Of a stretch of 64,000 nt of DNA, positions 59,903 through 64,000 are shown piece after piece. Where the stretch lies: the NCBI RefSeq assembly GCF_943734655.1, contig NC_071354.1, positions 231,192,397-231,256,396 on the forward strand, given 5' to 3'. The notes beneath the pieces are model-generated. The model did not search any database, was not told where the DNA came from, and was given only the letters and a program-made list of their open reading frames with translations. Position numbers and translations under genes: made by a program. This DNA comes from Sabethes cyaneus. Its lineage: Eukaryota > Arthropoda > Insecta > Diptera > Culicidae. Each line of letters opens with the position of its first letter. Within the stretch, counting starts at the first letter, position 1.

Positions 59903-60364
59903 TAATATACGTCATTCAACAATGATCGTACCAAATCGTTTAATTCACCTATGGTCGTACCGAACTATGTACATCATTTGACAATTACCGAACCGAATCA
60001 TTTAATTCATTTATGGTCGTACCGAACCATGTACATCATTTGACAATTACCGAACCGAATCATTTAATTCATCTATGATCGTACCGAACCATATACCTCA
60101 TTCAACAATAATAATACCGAATCATTTAATTCATCAATGGTCGTGCCGAACCATATACATCATTCAACAATGATCGTACCAAATCATGTAATTCATCTAT
60201 GGTCGTACCGAACCATAAACTTCATCAACAATGATTGTACTGACTTATTTCACTTATTTATGGTCGTACCGAACCATGTACTTTATACAATATAATGATC
60301 GTACCGAATTATTTTCTAAAACTTATTTCTGTATCAGCCACTGAATTTAATGCGTGCTTGTGTG

Positions 60365-60670
60365 TAGTAGGGTTTACCCTTCCTTCAATGCTAGATCTAC
60401 TTAATCCACCTCGCTTCTCAATGCCTTCAATCTGTCTTCAATTACAGCCAGCCCTGGCGAGGCTGATCAGTACATTTAACTATAAGAGTAACTTTTTGCA
60501 CTGTCAAGAATGCTTTTATGGGGGTCATATAGAATTCAGCATGTAGGAATGGTAATGAGGGGCCTGAGAATAAAGCCATGCTAAAGTCACTTGACATCGA
60601 AAAGTCTGATTCTACTAAGATTGAAAGCCACGACCACTCGCTTGTTAACCTTGCGGCTACGGAGCCCCCC
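60365..60670 (-). repeat. SINE family B, copy with tRNA-like head
   Basis: Minus strand. The head GGGGGCTCCGTAGCCGCAAGG at the 60670 side carries a box A-like TAGCCGCAAGGTTA and a box B-like GGCTTTCAATCT. The body follows (CTTAGTAGAATCAGAC, then GTCAAGTGACTTTAGCATGG). It shows that family B is tRNA-derived. The 3' tail region present at 30600-30735 is missing here. Confidence 0.7.
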
Positions 60671-60679
60671 AAAATGCCC

Positions 60680-63640
60680 CATTCCAACAGCACAGGAGAA
60701 TTAAAGCAAATTCCTAATATCAAAGTTTCTTAAGTTCAATGTTATGTAGGAGCAAGCTACTACTTTGCTTAGCGGCTTAAACGTAACGTAGCTTTGAGCC
60801 TTCAAATCTTACTTGCGAAATGTATTTTCCTCTGCTTAAAACAATACAACATTAAACATGACCTGACTTTATGATTATTTGTGCATTTGTGCATTGTACT
60901 TTCAAACTACGTTTGAAGAATATACTCCACTCTGAATCATTTCGCTTACTGCCTACCATGCAACAATTAAATTGATGAGCATGTTTTAAATTTTCAAAAC
61001 TGCGATCTCATACATTTTTAAGCCACAAGTACAAAGTCTGAGATAACATCAAAATGATTTCAAAAACATCATTAAAGACCAAAACCTCTCAAACCGGCAA
61101 AGTAAAAATTAACAGCTTCGACTTAATGGTTGAGTGGGGTCCATTCCTCTGAATGGATATCGGTTGCGTCTGCTTGAATTCACATAGATAGGAGTATGTG
61201 AAAAAAAGTAATTTTGACCGCACACTTTTATCGCTACCGTCTCTAGAAGATGATTTATTCTTAAAACGTTAGCTGATCCGAAAGCGTGCTTAATCAGCCG
61301 TGGTATGACTCATGGTGGTGTTGACCCAGACTCCGGATCGATTGCTCATCGATGAGCAAGTAGCATTGCACTTATTTTAAAAAGAAGAATTTCCCATCCC
61401 AATATCCTACCACATGACGACGACAACGGCGCCGACGACAGCGCGGTGACGACGGCTAGCCATTTGCGCGGATGACCTTTTGCTGACGACTGCAGCGGCA
61501 GTCAAACCAGTTTCGACAGCAAAGCACTATGACTAAAAAGTTGCATTGAGCACGTACATAGCTACTTTACCCACCACAGTTAGCACACTTGCAGCAGGTG
61601 GCTGGCTGCTGCTGTTGCTGCAGATCTTACCCATCATCATCGTCGACGTCGTCGTTGTCGTCGCAAGAAATAGAGAATGGGAGTCTTGTCGTAATGCGCT
61701 CTCGGTGCAGTTCCCAAGTGGTCGTATGTTCGCGTTCGTTTCGTTTGATGAGCACTAAAAGCAGCATATCGTGTTTATGTGACGAAATTAGAGCACTAAA
61801 AGCAGCTACATAAAATGCGTTTGCAACAGTGACCACCATTGAGGCTACTTCCCATCCAACACCTGCACGCTTTTGGGCGAATGGAGCTTGAGAGGCAATT
61901 CCATTGGTACCGTCTTTAGTGAAATAATAATCGGATGTACGAACGAATTCATGGATCGTAGACCGAGTGTCGCCGTTTACATAAATCCAAGTCGGTGAAT
62001 GGAGCAAAACGGCTCATTTCGGTAGGCGATCCAGTTTTCAGTACCTCAGCATAAACCAACTTCAGTTTGCATAAAATAATCGATCGAACCAGGTGCCACC
62101 TGTGCATGCTTGTTTACTTACAGCGAATTATTCTGCGGTCGGAAAGCAGCCGATGTTGTGGTGCGCGGGATAAAATTGCTCCCAACGATCTATTTTTCTG
62201 CTGCGTATATAGTAGTAATGAGGTTGAGGGGGGATGATATCGATTTTTCATAACGTTCCGTGGGCTGCTGGCATTGGCAGCGTAGTTAGTTTTGACCTTT
62301 TCTTTGTTAAAAAATGCACACAAACACAATTACGGATTCAAATTAAATTAACTTTGCTCTGTGAACGAGCAGATTGCATTGGAAATCTAATTAGTAGAAA
62401 TTGAGCATGCTCTTCATTGAGTTGATAAGAGATTATTTATTCTGTTTCTGTTGGCTGTTGTGCCAAACAGTATTACACTTGACTTTTTTTGAATTTGCGA
62501 CCTTACCAACGTTTCCTTTATGTGAAACTTTGTGGGTTATAATGTTTACATTAACTGTAGTAAACTGTAATAAAAATAACAATTACTGGATTACTGTGTA
62601 TTTGATGTGTTCGAATAGAAACATAAAATCGACGTTTACAGGAAATTAAATAATAAACATTTGCAGAAACACTACAATCTGTATTGAAGTTTCTGTCTGT
62701 TTACGCATCCCATCAGCCGAACACGATTGCGACACTTTGACGGGGGATTTCAAACTGACTTATCATCAGCGCACCACAACAGAGTAGAGGTTACGATCCG
62801 GCGCATTGATTGAAGTTTGCGCCTCGCAGTGTGTTATCAACAATACACTGGACACACTAAGGGAACGTACACTCATCCATATCTGCGGACTAATATTGAC
62901 TGAATTTATTGCAGCAAACCGATCCGGTGTCTCGATCGAATAACTGTTAATATTAAATTGTTAATAAAGTTCATTTATTAATTCACACAAAATCGAAAAA
63001 GTTTTCTTTTTCGATTAAGTTCACCAGAATAGGGTAGAACCAATATGTTACATTAAAGAAAAATTTCCACACAACCAGAGAAGAAATATAGCACTCCTGC
63101 AAATATACTACCATACCATACAAAACTTCACTGACACTTGTATGTTGTTCTAGTTTTGAAGGACAGAGCACAGAAAACTTTTCAGCAGGTTTCTGGACCG
63201 CAGCACAATACCAAATGCACAGTGCCAACCCTCAGTCTAGTAAACTGAACCAAAAATATGTCAGTTAGCCAAACTAAAAATACCATCCACAGGAAAAACA
63301 ATTTTACCCAAATTTGTTCAAACCTATGGCGTCATGCAGTTGCTGCAGTCGTTTTGTTTACCTCCTCCCTACGACATTTCGGTTTACATTTTCTTATTGG
63401 CCTTATTTATGCGTCGTCAGCACCACTTTCCATATTTACCGGTTTGTTATCTCTCTTTGTATCGTTCTGTTAACCTACTAAGAACGATGTTTTCCAGAAA
63501 TCAATGAAGCGTGTTTGAACCTTAAGGCAACTTTACTTTACAATTTACAATTTTACACTTAGGCAATTTTTAAGAAGTTGTTTTGTATGTGTTTTCGAAC
63601 CATTTAAGCCGCTGTGGAAAAACTTCACATGAATGCGTCT
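60680..63640. other. No gene seen; GAC/CGT trinucleotide tracts
   Basis: Short ORFs without domains. (GAC)/(ACG)-type runs occur at 61412-61460 and CATCATCATCGTCGACGTCG at 61631-61650. Part of this (61380-62330) is less AT-rich and unique in the window, possibly regulatory. Nothing firmer. Confidence 0.4.
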
Positions 63641-63659
63641 ACTCTCTTTGACATCTAAC

Positions 63660-64000
63660 CTTCGGCCACCATGTTTGCAAAGTACGTATCAGAGGACAAT
63701 ATTACTGATATTACTTACGATACCTAGCGATGAGGAGCGTGAGTTTATTTTTGACCTGGCGGTCGTTGTTCTGAGGGATTGAAATAGTGTTACTCGATCA
63801 CATGGAAGATTGTTGTTTAAAACCATATAAACTACAGCTCGTTCAAGCACTGAAGCCGGTTGATCTGGCTTAGGGTGGAATTGTTTGATGAGATTTAGAG
63901 AATTTTAGATGTAGTCGATATGTGGTTTCAACAAGACGGCGCTACCTACTGCATAGCACACGAAACAATGAACCAATCGAATTTGAAGGGTACTTATTCT
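63660..64000 (+). pseudogene. Mariner/Tc-like transposase relic, cut by window end
   Basis: PYKLQLVQALKPVDLA (63821-63870) and DMWFQQDGATYCIAHETMNQS (63916-63980) are in the order found in IS630-Tc1-mariner type transposases, where WFQQDGA.HTA surrounds the second catalytic Asp. Stops lie between them. It is a different lineage from the ITm relics at 3260 and 26640. It continues beyond 64000. Confidence 0.7.

Larger units (their letters stand above)
57795..60310. repeat. 62-bp dimeric tandem array, interrupted by two MITEs
   Basis: The unit is about 62 bp and consists of two related halves, TATGGTCGTACCGAACCATA and ATGATCGTACCRAATCAT, each followed by an AT-rich spacer (TACATCATTCAACA or TTAATTCATC). 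Segments: 57795-57969 (about 3 units), 59067-59135 (1 unit) and 59905-60310 (6-7 units). The half-unit core is an imperfect palindrome (ATGGT...ACCAT). No ORF. Confidence 0.85.

Overview
The window looks like an accessory region of a large, repeat-rich insect genome. The best fit is a culicine (Aedes-type) mosquito. The reasons are small introns (50-68 bp) with GT/AG ends, AATAAA signals, secreted S1A serine-protease-fold genes of the insect gut chymotrypsin/brachyurin type, and a dense load of RTE-like and Jockey-like non-LTR retrotransposons, tRNA-derived SINEs, IS630-Tc1-mariner relics, hAT-type and MITE elements. This assignment is inference; no marker gene fixes the species.

The only intact protein-coding genes I can support are five secreted serine-protease homologues (SPHs) in the first 26 kb: SPH-1 (5462-4521, minus), SPH-2 (6400-7397, plus, head-to-head with SPH-1), SPH-3 (12294-11503, minus, intronless), and the tandem pair SPH-4 (22528-23419, plus) and SPH-5 (24707-25595, plus). 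All keep a signal peptide, an Arg-Ile/Val activation site, the chymotrypsin-fold cysteines and the catalytic Asp. All five have lost the catalytic His, replaced by Asn, Asn, Gln, Ala and Ser. SPH-1, -2 and -3 have also lost the catalytic Ser (Glu, Glu, Tyr). The cluster therefore appears to be a family of catalytically dead but intact and promoter-equipped proteins. A 216-bp piece of SPH-1 (exon 2 end plus 15 bp of intron) sits inside an RTE-like retrotransposon at 9844-10059.

From 26 to 64 kb I find no intact host gene. Several transposon-in-transposon insertions can be resolved to the base from target-site duplications: an 8-bp-TSD hAT-type element inside a Jockey RT (13876-15201); a 2.1-kb TIR element inside an RTE endonuclease (18522-20602); a pogo-type MITE inside a 2.75-kb mariner-like element (26505-29254); and a SINE inside a SINE inside an RTE relic (29330-31260). 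A 2.7-kb element with two near-identical ~885-bp inverted arms (46841-49544) would form a very long hairpin if transcribed. A 62-bp dimeric tandem array (57795-60310) is split by two TA-flanked MITEs, and a 142-bp tandem repeat lies just before it (56200-56905). Two unique, less AT-rich stretches (35.5-36.25 kb and 50.6-53.15 kb) look like promoter/5'UTR sequence of genes whose coding exons would lie elsewhere, but this is weak.
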